Assembly (NCBI GenBank): GCA_963783105.1
Contig: CAWAMI010000004.1
Coordinates: 372,001 to 436,000, forward strand
Length of the DNA: 64,000 nt
From: JAVEDQ01 sp963783105
Lineage (GTDB): Bacteria; Actinomycetota; Actinomycetes; Frankiales; Frankiaceae
Direction of reading: 5' to 3'
The notes beneath the pieces are model-generated. The model was not told the DNA's origin. It did no database searches and saw only the letters and a program-made list of their open reading frames with translations. Below are positions 33,764 to 41,822 of this stretch, one piece after another. Made by a program: the position numbers and the translations under genes. The first letter of the stretch is position 1; each line of letters starts with the position of its first letter.

Positions 33764-33901
33764 GCCGGTCACGGTCCGCACGGTCCGCCGCCTCGAACCG
33801 TGCGTTGTGACAAGCGGGAGCCCCAGAGGGATCGCCGCAGCTAGGTCGGCGGGCGTACGGTCACGCCGTTCGGGGTCAGCAGCGCCCCCGGGGGGAGTGC
33901 C

Positions 33902-34393
33902 GTGACGGGTCGAGACGGTCGCCAGACCCCGAAGCCCCCCACGCTCGGACCGGCGGTGCTCACCGCGCACGAGCGGGAGGTCGTCCGTTTGGCCGCGGAG
34001 GGTCTCACCAACAAGGAGATCGGCTCCCGGCTGTTCCTGTCGCACCGCACGGTCGGCGCACATCTGTACCGGGCGTTCCCGAAGCTGGGCGTGACCTCGA
34101 GGGCATCCCTGCGGGACGCCCTCACGGCCATGACCGCGAGGCGTCCGCGGAGAATCACGGGTCCGATGAGGCCGGGTCGACCTTCTCCCACTGCGACGGC
34201 GTTGCCGGCGCTGACACCGCGGGAGCGCGTGGTCGCGGACCTCGCGGCGGCCGGGCTGACCAACAAGCAGATCGCGCAGCGGCTGGAGATGTCGCCGCGG
34301 ACCGCGGGAGCGCACCTCCGCCAGGTATTCCGGAAGCTCGGGGTGCCGAGGCGTGCCGGCATCCGCGACGGGCTCGCCGCGGCCGCCGAGTGA
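33902..34393 (+). CDS. Protein made of two LuxR-type helix-turn-helix domains
   Basis: 163 residues from GTG 33902 with GGGGGAG upstream. Two GerE/LuxR DNA-binding domains in tandem: LTAHEREVVRLAAEGLTNKE with LSHRTVGAHLYRAFPKLGVT, and LTPRERVVADLAAAGLTNKQ with MSPRTAGAHLRQVFRKLGVP. No sensor or receiver domain is present. The arrangement resembles the far C-terminus of large LuxR proteins after loss of the ATPase part, or a compact bivalent DNA binder. The stop overlaps the start region of the next gene. Confidence 0.8.
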   Translation: MTGRDGRQTPKPPTLGPAVLTAHEREVVRLAAEGLTNKEIGSRLFLSHRTVGAHLYRAFPKLGVTSRASLRDALTAMTARRPRRITGPMRPGRPSPTATALPALTPRERVVADLAAAGLTNKQIAQRLEMSPRTAGAHLRQVFRKLGVPRRAGIRDGLAAAAE

Positions 34394-35324
34394 CAAGGAT
34401 GATGACTGGACCCTTCGGGGACATCCGCCAGGTGCCCGCCGGCGACCTCGACGTCGGCTACGCCGATGTCGGCCCGCAGGACGGACCGGTCGCCGTGCTG
34501 TTGCACGGCTGGCCCTACGACATCCACACCTTCGCCGAGTGCGTGCCGATGCTCACGGAAGCCGGCTACCGCGTGATCGTGCCGTACGTGCGCGGCTTCG
34601 GTTCGACCCGCTTCCTGTCCGCCGGAACGCCGCGCACCGGCCAGCAGTCCGCGCTCGCGGTCGACACCGTCGCGCTGATGGATGCGCTCGGCATCGAGCG
34701 CGCCGTCTCGCCGGAGCGGATGGGGAGCGGACCGCGGCCGTCGTCGCCGCCCTGTGGCCGGAGCGCTGCCGCGGGCTCGTCCCGGTGAGCGGATACCTGA
34801 TCGGCTCCCCGTCGTCCGGGGCGCTGCCGCTCCCGCCTTCGGCCGAGCGACTCTGGTGGTACCAGTACTACTTCGCGACCGAACGTGGCCGTGCCGGATA
34901 CGACAGGTACCGCGAGGATTTCGCGAGGCTCATCTGGCAGACGGCCTCGCCGGAGTGGCACTTCGATGATGCGACGTTCGCCCGCAGCGCCGCCGCGTTC
35001 CACAACCCCGACCACGTCGACATCGTCATCCACAACTACCGATGGCGGCTCGGGCTCGCCTCGGGCGAGCCGCGGTACGACGATCTCGAGAGTCGGCTCG
35101 CGGTTGCGCCGGCGATCTCCGTGCCGACCGTGACCCTCGAGGGCGATGCGAACGGCGCCCCGCATCCGGAGCCGAGTTCGTACGCCGGCAAATTCTCGGG
35201 CGCCTACGAGCACCGGACGGTCCGCGGCGGGATCGGGCACAACCTCCCGCAGGAGGCCCCGGACGCATTCGCTCGGGCCGTGTTGGAGGTCGACCACCTC
35301 GCCGCGAGGCGTCGGCGGACGTGA
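34390..35324 (+). pseudogene. Epoxide-hydrolase-like alpha/beta-hydrolase, single-base frameshift near 34710
   Basis: The first frame reads VAVLLHGWPYDIHTFAECVP and VIVPYVRGFGSTRFL up to ALMDALGIERAV, then runs off. The next phase continues LAGADGERTAAVVAALWPER, YLIGSPSSGALPLPPSAE and the final IGHNLPQEAPDAFARAVLEV with the catalytic His. Relatives read AVLAGxDWGARTAA here, so one base is missing in GTC(C)TCGCC and the elbow itself is altered (WGAR to GER). It is therefore probably inactive even if the shift is an error. It overlaps the LuxR-type gene at its start. Confidence 0.7.
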
Positions 35325-35379
35325 GTGGCGCCTCGCGAGACGGGGCACGCCACACCGTCTGAGGTGGTCCGGGGCTTGC

Positions 35380-35837
35380 TCAGATGCCGAGGACGAGCCA
35401 CACGCGGTCGAGCAGGGGGAGCCGTCGATCTCGGTTCCGTCCGGATAGCCCTTGTCCGGGGAGAAAGCGTCGCGCTCGACCGACGAGAAACGGAAGCCGC
35501 AGCGCTGGTAGAAGCGGAGGTTGCCGACGTCGGCGGCGGCCGTGGCGACGACCATCTTCGTGGCGCCCATCTCGGCTCCCCTTCCCAGGCCGGCCTCGAC
35601 CAGGGAGCGGCCGATGCCGGACCCGCGGTGCCGAGCGTCGACCGCCAGTTCTTCAGCTCCACCGGGTCGCGGTCCTGACGGCGGATCATCGACGACATCC
35701 TGCTCCGGGACGCGAACGACGACTACGACGCCCGCGTCGAGGTAGCCGTCGAGCTGGCTCGCCGAGTCCTCCGCCTCCTCGAACAGCCCGCGCAGGACCG
35801 TGCGGTCGCCGGAATAGCCGTCGATCAGGACGTCCCG
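35380..35837 (-). pseudogene. GNAT N-acetyltransferase remnant with three frame changes
   Basis: Reading leftwards, fragments of one GNAT domain lie in different phases: VLIDGYSGDRTVLRGLFEEA and DGYLDAGVVVVVRVPEQDVV, then MIRRQDRDPVELKN, then LAVDARHRGSGIGRSLVEAG (acetyl-CoA loop) with NLRFYQRCGFRFSSVERDAF and YPDGTEIDG, then PLLDRVWLVLGI to a stop at 35380. Two of the three breaks fit one lost base each (AAC(T)TGG and GGC(A)TCC). The first fragment is in the same open frame as the VOC domain to its right. Confidence 0.65.
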
Positions 35838-36317
35838 GGCTCCGGGAGGGGGCGTCACGTCGGACTTCGGATCCTCGCTCGGTTCGGGATCGCGCCCGAA
35901 GACCCACGGCGCGAGAACGACGTCCCGGCCGTCCGGGTCGCGGTAGCTGAGGGCGCGGTTCGCGGCCCAGTAGGGGTGGGGCGCGTCGTCGGGCATGTGT
36001 CCGACGTGCCGCAGACGCGCCTCGGCCACCGCGACCGCGGCCGCATCGTCGAGGTAGAGGACGAGCTGGTCGAAGGAGCCCGCCGCGGCGGCACCGCCTC
36101 GCGAGCGGATGATCTCCATCTCGGTTCCGGCGTCGGGCAGCCCGAAGACCGTGCCGTCCTCGTCGAAGCTGTCGGAGAACTCGGCTATCACCGGCAGCCC
36201 GAGGACGTCCCGGTAGAAGGCGATGGTCTGGTCGTAGTGGCTGCTGGCCCGCGCCCACCGCAGCGCACCGGGGCGCAGGTGCCGCGGCCAGGTCGTTCGG
36301 GTTCGGGTGTCGGTCAT
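35838..36317 (-). CDS. VOC (glyoxalase-like) domain protein, in frame with the GNAT remnant
   Basis: About 160 residues from ATG 36317. VOC signature: HYDQTIAFYRDVLGLPVIAE, GTVFGLPDAGTEMEIIR, FDQLVLYLDDAAAVAVAEAR and SYRDPDGRDVVLAPWVFGRD. It covers one complete betaalphabetabetabeta pair and belongs to the family of bleomycin-resistance/dioxygenase-like proteins. No stop separates it from the acetyltransferase sequence, so the ancestral gene was either a VOC-GNAT fusion or the VOC stop has been lost. The coordinate given for its end is where VOC similarity stops, not a stop codon. Confidence 0.7.
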
Positions 36318-36454
36318 CCGCGTTCTCCCTCCGAGTCGGGGAGTGGGACGCCGATGCTGACGCACGCGAGAGATCAACACCGGCGGAACAGCGTGAGGAG
36401 GCGAAGAGCCAGGTTTCTTCGAGGCCGAGGGCTGACCCGGTTAGGTTTCGTCCC

Positions 36455-37057
36455 ATGCCCACCGGACGTCTCGAAGCGTTCAGCGACGGCGTCATCGCCA
36501 TCCTGATCACCATCATGGTGCTCGAGCTGCACGTCCCGGAGCAGACGACCTGGGAGGCGGTGCGCGACGAGCTACCGGTGCTGCTCAGCTACGTCTTGAG
36601 TTTCGTCTACCTGGGCATCTACTGGACCAACCACCACCACATGATCCAGGTGACCTCGCGCGTCGACGGGGCGGTGCTCTGGGCGAACCTGCACCTGCTG
36701 TTCTGGCTCTCGCTGGTGCCGTGGGCCACTGCATGGATGGGCGAGCATTCCTTCGCCACGCTGCCGACGGAGCTGTACGGCGTCGTGCTGCTCGCCGCAG
36801 CCATCGCCTACTTCATCCTGCAGTCCGTCATCATTCGGCTGCAGGGGGACGGCTCCATCGTCGGACGCGGTGGGCGTGACGTGAAGGGCAAGCTGTCTCC
36901 GCTGTTGTGCCTGCTGGGCATCGCTCCCACGCCGGTCAACCGATGGCTCGGCGTGGCTCTCTACGTCGTGGTCGCCCTGATGTGGCTGGTGCCGGACCGG
37001 CGGATAGTCCGGGTCGTGAGCGCGAAGTCAGACCTAAGGGGCATTGGCGAGAGCTAG
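36455..37057 (+). CDS. TMEM175-type (DUF1211) potassium channel protein
   Basis: 200 residues with about six membrane helices. The first helix has the family signature RLEAFSDGVIAILITIMVLE (RxxxFSD), and YLGIYWTNHHHMIQVTSRVD is the conserved loop after helix 2-3. Bacterial TMEM175 proteins form K+-permeable tetramers. The length is that of a single-repeat bacterial member. It is the second K+ channel candidate in the window. There are 137 bases to the upstream divergent VOC gene. Confidence 0.87.
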   Translation: MPTGRLEAFSDGVIAILITIMVLELHVPEQTTWEAVRDELPVLLSYVLSFVYLGIYWTNHHHMIQVTSRVDGAVLWANLHLLFWLSLVPWATAWMGEHSFATLPTELYGVVLLAAAIAYFILQSVIIRLQGDGSIVGRGGRDVKGKLSPLLCLLGIAPTPVNRWLGVALYVVVALMWLVPDRRIVRVVSAKSDLRGIGES

Positions 37058-37090
37058 GCAGGATCCGGGCCTATCCGTCAGCATGACAGC

Positions 37091-37870
37091 GTGGGGGAGT
37101 TGGACCGGCGTCGGCTGCTGTTCCTGGCTGCGGGAGCGGTGGGTGTGCTCGGCCTGGGCGGCACGGTCGCGTCCGAGCAGACCTTCAGCTCCTCGACGGG
37201 CGCCCCCGCCCGACCGGCGATCCCGCGGCCGCACCCGGGTGCGCCGAGGCTCGTCGATCACATCCCCGGTCCGACCAACCGGATCGCGCTGACCGTCGAC
37301 GACGGGTACTCGAGGGAGACGGTCGCGGCCTACGTGCGGTTCGCCCACGACTCGGGAATCCACCTGACCTTCGCCCCGAACGCCGCCTTCGCGGCTCAGT
37401 GGGAGCCGCACGCGAAGACCCTGCGGCCGCTCATCGACGCGGGCCAGGTGCAGATCGCGAACCACACCTACCACCACCTCGACCTGCGCCGACTGAGTCC
37501 GGAGCGGGCGCGCGCCGAGATCTCGACCAACGAGGCATGGATCAACAAGACGTTCGGCGTGACGTCACGCCCGTGGTTCCGGCCGCCGTACGGGGGACGG
37601 AGCCGCGCGACGGACGACCTCGCCGGGGAGCTGGGCTTCACGAGGATCCTGTTGTGGAACGGCGACCTCGGCGACGCCTTCGTCATCAGCCCGACGACGC
37701 TCATGACCAACGCCCGGCGGTACCTGCAGCCGGGAACGGTGATGCTCGGTCACGCCAACCATGCGACGGTCACCCGCCTGTATGACCAGTTGGTCGCGCT
37801 CATCCGGGAACGCCACCTCGAGCCGGGCACGCTCGACGAGGTCTTCGGGACCAGCCGGTCCGTCGGCTGA
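37091..37870 (+). CDS. Exported polysaccharide deacetylase (NodB homology)
   Basis: 259 residues from GTG 37091. The N-terminus MGELDRRRLLFLAAGAVGVL resembles a Tat or Sec signal with an Arg run. The NodB domain starts NRIALTVDDGYSRETVAAYV (catalytic Asp pair), continues NHTYHHLDLRRLSPERARAE (HxxxH metal site), WFRPPYGGRSRATDDLAGEL and ends with MLGHANHATVTRLYDQL. It removes N- or O-acetyl groups from cell wall or extracellular polysaccharide. It is separated from the channel gene by 33 bases. Confidence 0.85.
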   Translation: MGELDRRRLLFLAAGAVGVLGLGGTVASEQTFSSSTGAPARPAIPRPHPGAPRLVDHIPGPTNRIALTVDDGYSRETVAAYVRFAHDSGIHLTFAPNAAFAAQWEPHAKTLRPLIDAGQVQIANHTYHHLDLRRLSPERARAEISTNEAWINKTFGVTSRPWFRPPYGGRSRATDDLAGELGFTRILLWNGDLGDAFVISPTTLMTNARRYLQPGTVMLGHANHATVTRLYDQLVALIRERHLEPGTLDEVFGTSRSVG

Positions 37871-37880
37871 TGGGCCGGTC

Positions 37881-38060
37881 CTACGCCGCGGCAGGCTGAA
37901 TCGCCAGGAGCAGCGTGCGAATGGTCTCGCGCTCCTCACGAAGTTCCTGCCGCACCCGCGGCGTATCCGTGTGCCGGATCTCGCTCGCCAGGTTGCCGAG
38001 CCTCGCCTCGAGGACCTCTCTCAGGACCTCGGCCTGCGCCTCGTCGAGCTCGATGACCAT
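37881..38060 (-). CDS. 59-residue coiled-coil protein of unknown function
   Basis: ATG 38060 has AAGGAGGAG upstream; longer upstream readings of this frame lack a site. The product is almost all helix: MVIELDEAQAEVLREVLEAR, LGNLASEIRHTDTPRVRQEL, REERETIRTLLLAIQPAAA. Proteins of this size and heptad pattern are frequent in actinobacteria and unannotated. It lies 112 bases downstream of the anti-sigma-like ATPase gene on the same strand and may be co-transcribed with it. Confidence 0.7.
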   Translation of the reverse strand: MVIELDEAQAEVLREVLEARLGNLASEIRHTDTPRVRQELREERETIRTLLLAIQPAAA

Positions 38061-38172
38061 GGCTCCTCCTTCGCTCGGGGTCAGCGTCGTCCTGCTGCTG
38101 AGAACTCGCGATGGGCGAAAGTCCTCTTCACCGAGCCGAAGGCAACGATCTCGACGCCGCGCCACACCCTCG

Positions 38173-38628
38173 TCAGGGCTCCAGTTCGAACCACACCCGC
38201 TTGCCTCCGGCTGCGGTCGCCTGCCAGCCCCACGACGCGGACATGGCATCGACGAGCCAGAGTCCACGACCACTCACGGCCTCGACGTCCATCTCCTGCG
38301 GCTGCGGTTGGTCCGCCGAGCTGTCCTCGACGGAGACTCTGACGTGGGGTAGCGCGGCGTCGATCTGCAGGACCAAGGGGGACTCCGTGTGCAGAACGGC
38401 GTTGGCCACCAGTTCGCTGACCAGAACGAGCGCTGTGTCGACCGTCTCTGCGGGAAAGCCCTCGAGAGCGCTGCGCAGCAGCCCACGCGCGAGCGCCGGG
38501 CTCTGCGGGCTGTCCGGCAGCGCGTGCCCGGCCTCTGGCGCATCCAGCCCGCCGCTGACCTGTGCAGCCGCGGAAGGGAAGGCGCCGTGGCCCGGTCCGG
38601 CTCGTGAGGAGGGGGGTGGTGCAGTCAC
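38173..38628 (-). CDS. Anti-sigma-factor-like ATP-binding protein (HATPase_c_2, RsbW type)
   Basis: 151 residues. After a disordered leader the ATPase fold shows ARGLLRSALEGFPAETVDTA, the N box LVSELVANAVLHTESPLVL, and the G boxes VEDSSADQPQ and SGRGLWLVDAMSASWGW. This is the actinobacterial class of stand-alone serine kinases/anti-sigma proteins that bind an anti-anti-sigma partner. No partner gene adjoins it. GTG 38628 is used as start. Confidence 0.82.
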   Translation of the reverse strand: MTAPPPSSRAGPGHGAFPSAAAQVSGGLDAPEAGHALPDSPQSPALARGLLRSALEGFPAETVDTALVLVSELVANAVLHTESPLVLQIDAALPHVRVSVEDSSADQPQPQEMDVEAVSGRGLWLVDAMSASWGWQATAAGGKRVWFELEP

Positions 38629-38697
38629 CGGTCTGCCCTCGCGGAATCCTGAGTTTCGGTTGCCGCGCGAGGACCAGACCCGGCCTTGTCAGGCCCT

Positions 38698-39003
38698 CTA
38701 TCTTTCCGGTCTGACCGGTTCCAATCCGACCGGGGGGCGTGGAATGGCGGACCGCGACGAACGATTTCGGCGCAGATCCTGATCAGCCGCTGCCGCCTGA
38801 TCAGCCGCTTCCGCAGTCGTCTCGTGTCCGAGGACGATGGTCTGGATGACGCGGATGATCCGGTCGAGGTCGTCGACGGCGTCGGTGAGCTCGTCGCGGG
38901 TCCGGGTGTCGGAGCCCGGCAGAAGTGCCTGCATGTGCAGTCCAGCTCTGAACAGGTCCTGGATCACGGCGTCGGCGTCGGCGTCGGCGTCGGTGCCGGC
39001 CAT
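38698..39003 (-). CDS. Stand-alone HisKA_3-like dimerisation fragment
   Basis: 101 residues from ATG 39003. The middle reads VIQDLFRAGLHMQALLPGSD and RDELTDAVDDLDRIIRVIQT, which resembles the dimerisation/phospho-acceptor helices of DevS/NarL-pathway kinases. The His is not at the usual place (the helix starts VIQDLF rather than with the phospho-accepting HD pair), and no ATPase domain follows. It may be a degraded kinase or a small dimeric adaptor. A (GAC)n-type stretch codes for ADADADAD before the helix. Confidence 0.5.
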   Translation of the reverse strand: MAGTDADADADAVIQDLFRAGLHMQALLPGSDTRTRDELTDAVDDLDRIIRVIQTIVLGHETTAEAADQAAAADQDLRRNRSSRSAIPRPPVGLEPVRPER

Positions 39004-39282
39004 CCGCGTGCTCTCGGCCCGGAGAACGCCTGGTCGACGCCGCCCACCGTTCGGCAGGTCGCAATCCACTCCCGTGGGCGGGGCGGTGACGGCAGGGGTC
39101 GGCAACCCGGGACCCCGAATGTCGTCTCGCCGATCCCGAAGCAGGACCTCGACCTGACCTGCACGTGGTTCCGTCATGCATCTCGCCGCCTCGGCTCCGA
39201 GTCCGCACTGCGAGGACCACGAGGTCCGGATGCTCCGGGCGCGTCAGACGTTGAACAGTGTTGCACGCCGAGGCGCTCGCGG

Positions 39283-39717
39283 TCAGCTGTCGAGCGGAAC
39301 GACGGCGGGTGGCAGGGCGATCGCCGGCAGCAGATCGGTGAGCAGCTGACGGACACGGGCGTCGATGTCGGCCACGATCCGGCGGATGGCGGCGGGGTCG
39401 CGGCCCTGGGGGTCGTCGACGGGCCAGTCCTCGTAGCGGGCGCCGAGGTAGACCGGGCAGGACTCACCGCAGCCCATGGTGACGACGGCGGTGTAGCGGC
39501 CGTCCGGGTCGAACGGTTCGGGCGTCTCCCGGCTGGTGTCGAGGCCGAGATCGGCAAGGACGGCGGCGACCTCGGGATGGATGCCATCGCCGGGCTCGGA
39601 GCCGGCGGAGGCGACGTCGACGGCGCCGGCGGCGTAGTGCTCGGCGAGGACCTTGCCGGTGACGGACCGGCCGGCGTTCTTGCGGCAGGCGAACAGGATG
39701 CTCGGCTTGGTGGTCAC
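39283..39717 (-). CDS. arsC: Arsenate reductase, low-molecular-weight phosphatase type
   Basis: 144 residues from GTG 39717. The P-loop FACRKNAGRSVTGKVLAEHY holds the CX5R motif (Cys11-Arg17). The region VVTMGCGESCPVYLGARYED supplies further cysteines and the acid loop WPVDDPQGRDP carries the catalytic Asp. It reduces arsenate to arsenite for export by the Acr3 pump encoded directly upstream, with which it shares a GTGA overlap. The thiol partner (thioredoxin or mycothiol) cannot be read from sequence. Confidence 0.9.
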   Translation of the reverse strand: MTTKPSILFACRKNAGRSVTGKVLAEHYAAGAVDVASAGSEPGDGIHPEVAAVLADLGLDTSRETPEPFDPDGRYTAVVTMGCGESCPVYLGARYEDWPVDDPQGRDPAAIRRIVADIDARVRQLLTDLLPAIALPPAVVPLDS

Positions 39718-40811
39718 GGCCGTTCTCCGGCGGGTAATGATCGACGCCGGAGCCAGAGCGCGACGTAAACGAGGGCGACCAGCGCCGGCACCTCGATGAG
39801 CGGGCCGACGACTCCGGCCAGGGCCTGGCCGCTGGTGACGCCGAAGACGCCGATGGCGACGGCGATCGCAAGCTCGAAATTGTTGCCGGCGGCGGTGAAC
39901 GCCAGGGTGGCGGTCTTGGGATAGCCGAGCCGGAGCCGGCTGCCGAGGGCGAATCCGCCACTGAACATGATCGCGAAGTAGGCCAGCAGCGGCAGCGCGA
40001 TGCGGGCGACGTCGCCCGGCCTGCTGGTGATGGTGTTGCCCTGCAGGGCGAACAGGATGACGATCGTGAACAGCAGGCCGTACAGCGCGACCGGGCCGAT
40101 CCTCGGCAGGAACCGGCCCTCGTACCAGTCGCGGCCGCGGGTCCGCTCGGCGAGGGTTCGGGACAGGTAACCGGCGAGCAGTGGAACGCCGAGGAAGACC
40201 AGCACGCTCTTGGCGATGTCCCAGACGCCGACGTCCAGCGCGGTCTGCTCCAGGCCGAGCCAGCCGGGCAGCACCTGCAGGTAGAACCAGCCGAGCGCGG
40301 CGAAGGCCACCACCTGGAAAACCGAGTTGATCGCGACCAGGACGGCCGCTGCTTCGCGGTCGCCGCAGGACAGGTCGTTCCAGATCAGCACCATCGCGAT
40401 GCACCGTGCGAGGCCCACGATGATCAGCCCGGTGCGGTAGGCCGGCTGGTCGGGCAGCAGCAGCCAGGCCAGGGTGAACATCAGCGCGGGGCCGACCAGC
40501 CAGTTGAGCAGGAGCGACGCGGCGAGCAGCCGCCGGTCGCCGGTGACGTGGTTCAGCTCGCCGTACCGGACCTTGGCCAGCACCGGATACATCATGAGCA
40601 GCAGGCCGAGAGCGATCGGAAGGCTGACCGAACCGACCGCCACCGTGTCCAGCGCGTCGTCCAGCCCCGGGATCAGCCGGCCCAGCCCGAGCCCGACCGC
40701 CATCGCGAGGACGATCCAGACCGGCAGGAAGCGGTCCAGGGTCGACAGCCGCTGGAGTACCGGGGCGTCGGGCTCCACCGCCCGCGGCGACTCGGCGACG
40801 AGGTCGCTCAC
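39714..40811 (-). CDS. acr3: Arsenite efflux permease Acr3
   Basis: 365 residues from GTG 40811, ten membrane helices of the bile/arsenite/riboflavin transporter fold. It has LNWLVGPALMFTLAWLLLP, RCIAMVLIWNDLSCGDREAA (the conserved Cys of helix 4) and TAAGNNFELAIAVAIGVFG (the helix 9 Asn/Glu motif). It exports arsenite using the proton gradient. A longer frame upstream reads through arsI and is discarded; the chosen GTG overlaps the arsI stop. Confidence 0.92.
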   Translation of the reverse strand: MSDLVAESPRAVEPDAPVLQRLSTLDRFLPVWIVLAMAVGLGLGRLIPGLDDALDTVAVGSVSLPIALGLLLMMYPVLAKVRYGELNHVTGDRRLLAASLLLNWLVGPALMFTLAWLLLPDQPAYRTGLIIVGLARCIAMVLIWNDLSCGDREAAAVLVAINSVFQVVAFAALGWFYLQVLPGWLGLEQTALDVGVWDIAKSVLVFLGVPLLAGYLSRTLAERTRGRDWYEGRFLPRIGPVALYGLLFTIVILFALQGNTITSRPGDVARIALPLLAYFAIMFSGGFALGSRLRLGYPKTATLAFTAAGNNFELAIAVAIGVFGVTSGQALAGVVGPLIEVPALVALVYVALWLRRRSLPAGERP

Positions 40812-41332
40812 GGGCAGCAGCCTGCGCTGCCCGTGAGCGGTAGCGGCACGCCTGCGGTGAACTCGACGTCGACGGGAGCGGCTGCCGTGGGGACGCAGGC
40901 GCCGTCGGCGCCGGTCTTGCAGCCGCTGTCGCCCTGCAGGCCGCCCGCCTCCGGAGCGTCCGCCAGCACCGTGTAGACCTCCCACGGTGCCCCGTCCGGG
41001 TCGTGCACCCAGACCTTGTCCTGCACCGCGTAGCAGCAGGTGGTGCTGTCCTGCGTCAGCGTGTCCAGCCCGGCGCCGGTCAGCCGCTCCGTCGCTCCGC
41101 TGACCTCGGACGGACTGTCCACCTCGACGCCCAGATGGTTCAGTGCGCCGGCCACGCCGTCGCCGCGGACGTCCGCGCTTTCGATCAGCACCAGCTTGAG
41201 AGGCGGTTCCGACACGACGAAGTTCGCGTAACCGGGCCGGCGCTTCGTCGGCTCCGCGTCGAACAGCTTCGAATAGAAGGCCACCGCCTCGTCCACGTCC
41301 CGAACGTTCAGCGCGAGCTGTACACGTGCCAT
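40808..41332 (-). CDS. arsI: ArsI-type C-As lyase (VOC family)
   Basis: 174 residues. The VOC core starts MARVQLALNVRDVDEAVAFY and includes NHLGVEV (metal His) and TTCCYAVQDKVWVHDPDGAP, where the vicinal Cys99-Cys100 pair binds trivalent organoarsenicals; WEVY supplies the acidic metal ligand. The C-terminus has extra Cys residues (GCKTGADGACVP, GSAGCCP). ArsI demethylates methylarsenite using Fe(II) and O2. Members are often labelled cadmium-induced proteins. It is the first gene of the ars operon. Confidence 0.87.
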   Translation of the reverse strand: MARVQLALNVRDVDEAVAFYSKLFDAEPTKRRPGYANFVVSEPPLKLVLIESADVRGDGVAGALNHLGVEVDSPSEVSGATERLTGAGLDTLTQDSTTCCYAVQDKVWVHDPDGAPWEVYTVLADAPEAGGLQGDSGCKTGADGACVPTAAAPVDVEFTAGVPLPLTGSAGCCP

Positions 41333-41388
41333 GAGCCCACCTTCATCGACGCACGTCTATGACCTGGCGGGGACAGGATGGCCAGATC

Positions 41389-41418
41389 CATCGACGCCTG
41401 TCAACATAGATGTCGATG
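41389..41418. promoter_or_regulatory. arsR: ArsR operator candidate between arsI and arsR
   Basis: CATCGAC (41389-41395) and GTCGATG (41412-41418) form a dyad with 16 bases between. It contains CATAGATG and lies 15 bases before arsR. A related half-site (CATCGACGCACGTCTATG) sits nearer the arsI start. A shared operator would let ArsR repress both directions and release with arsenite. Confidence 0.45.
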
Positions 41419-41433
41419 AACCTTGGAGGTCCG

Positions 41434-41799
41434 ATGCCCGAGCTGCTGGCGCTCACCGATCCGGCGCACGACGTGCTGGCCTGCTGCTCGTCCTTGGCCC
41501 GGGAGCCGATCAGCGCGGATTCCGCGGTCGAGCTCGCCGGGTTGCTCAAGGCCATCGCCGATCCCACGCGGCTCCGTCTGCTTTCGCTCATCCAGGCCCA
41601 CGACGGCGGGGAGGCCTGCGTCTGCGACCTCACGGAGCCGATCGGGCTGACGCAGCCGACCGTCTCGCACCATCTCCGCGTGCTGCTCGAGGCCGGCCTG
41701 GTCACCAAGACCAAGAGGGCGACCTGGGCCTTCTACCGGGCCGTACCCGAGCGCCTTTCCGCGCTGGCGGCCGTGATCGCGCCGGCCCAGCAGTCGTAG
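41434..41799 (+). CDS. arsR: ArsR-family arsenite-responsive repressor
   Basis: 121 residues from ATG 41434 with GGAGG six bases upstream; the ATG at 41410 lacks this. The winged helix reads LLKAIADPTRLRLLSLIQAH, the metal-box helix is EACVCDLTEPIGLTQPTVSH (CVC pair at the DNA-recognition helix), and a further CC pair lies near residue 18. Three-coordinate As(III) binding by these cysteines is the known mechanism. Divergent from the arsI-acr3-arsC operon. Confidence 0.9.
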   Translation: MPELLALTDPAHDVLACCSSLAREPISADSAVELAGLLKAIADPTRLRLLSLIQAHDGGEACVCDLTEPIGLTQPTVSHHLRVLLEAGLVTKTKRATWAFYRAVPERLSALAAVIAPAQQS

Positions 41800-41822
41800 C
41801 CGGCCGCCTCCGGACTCGACAC

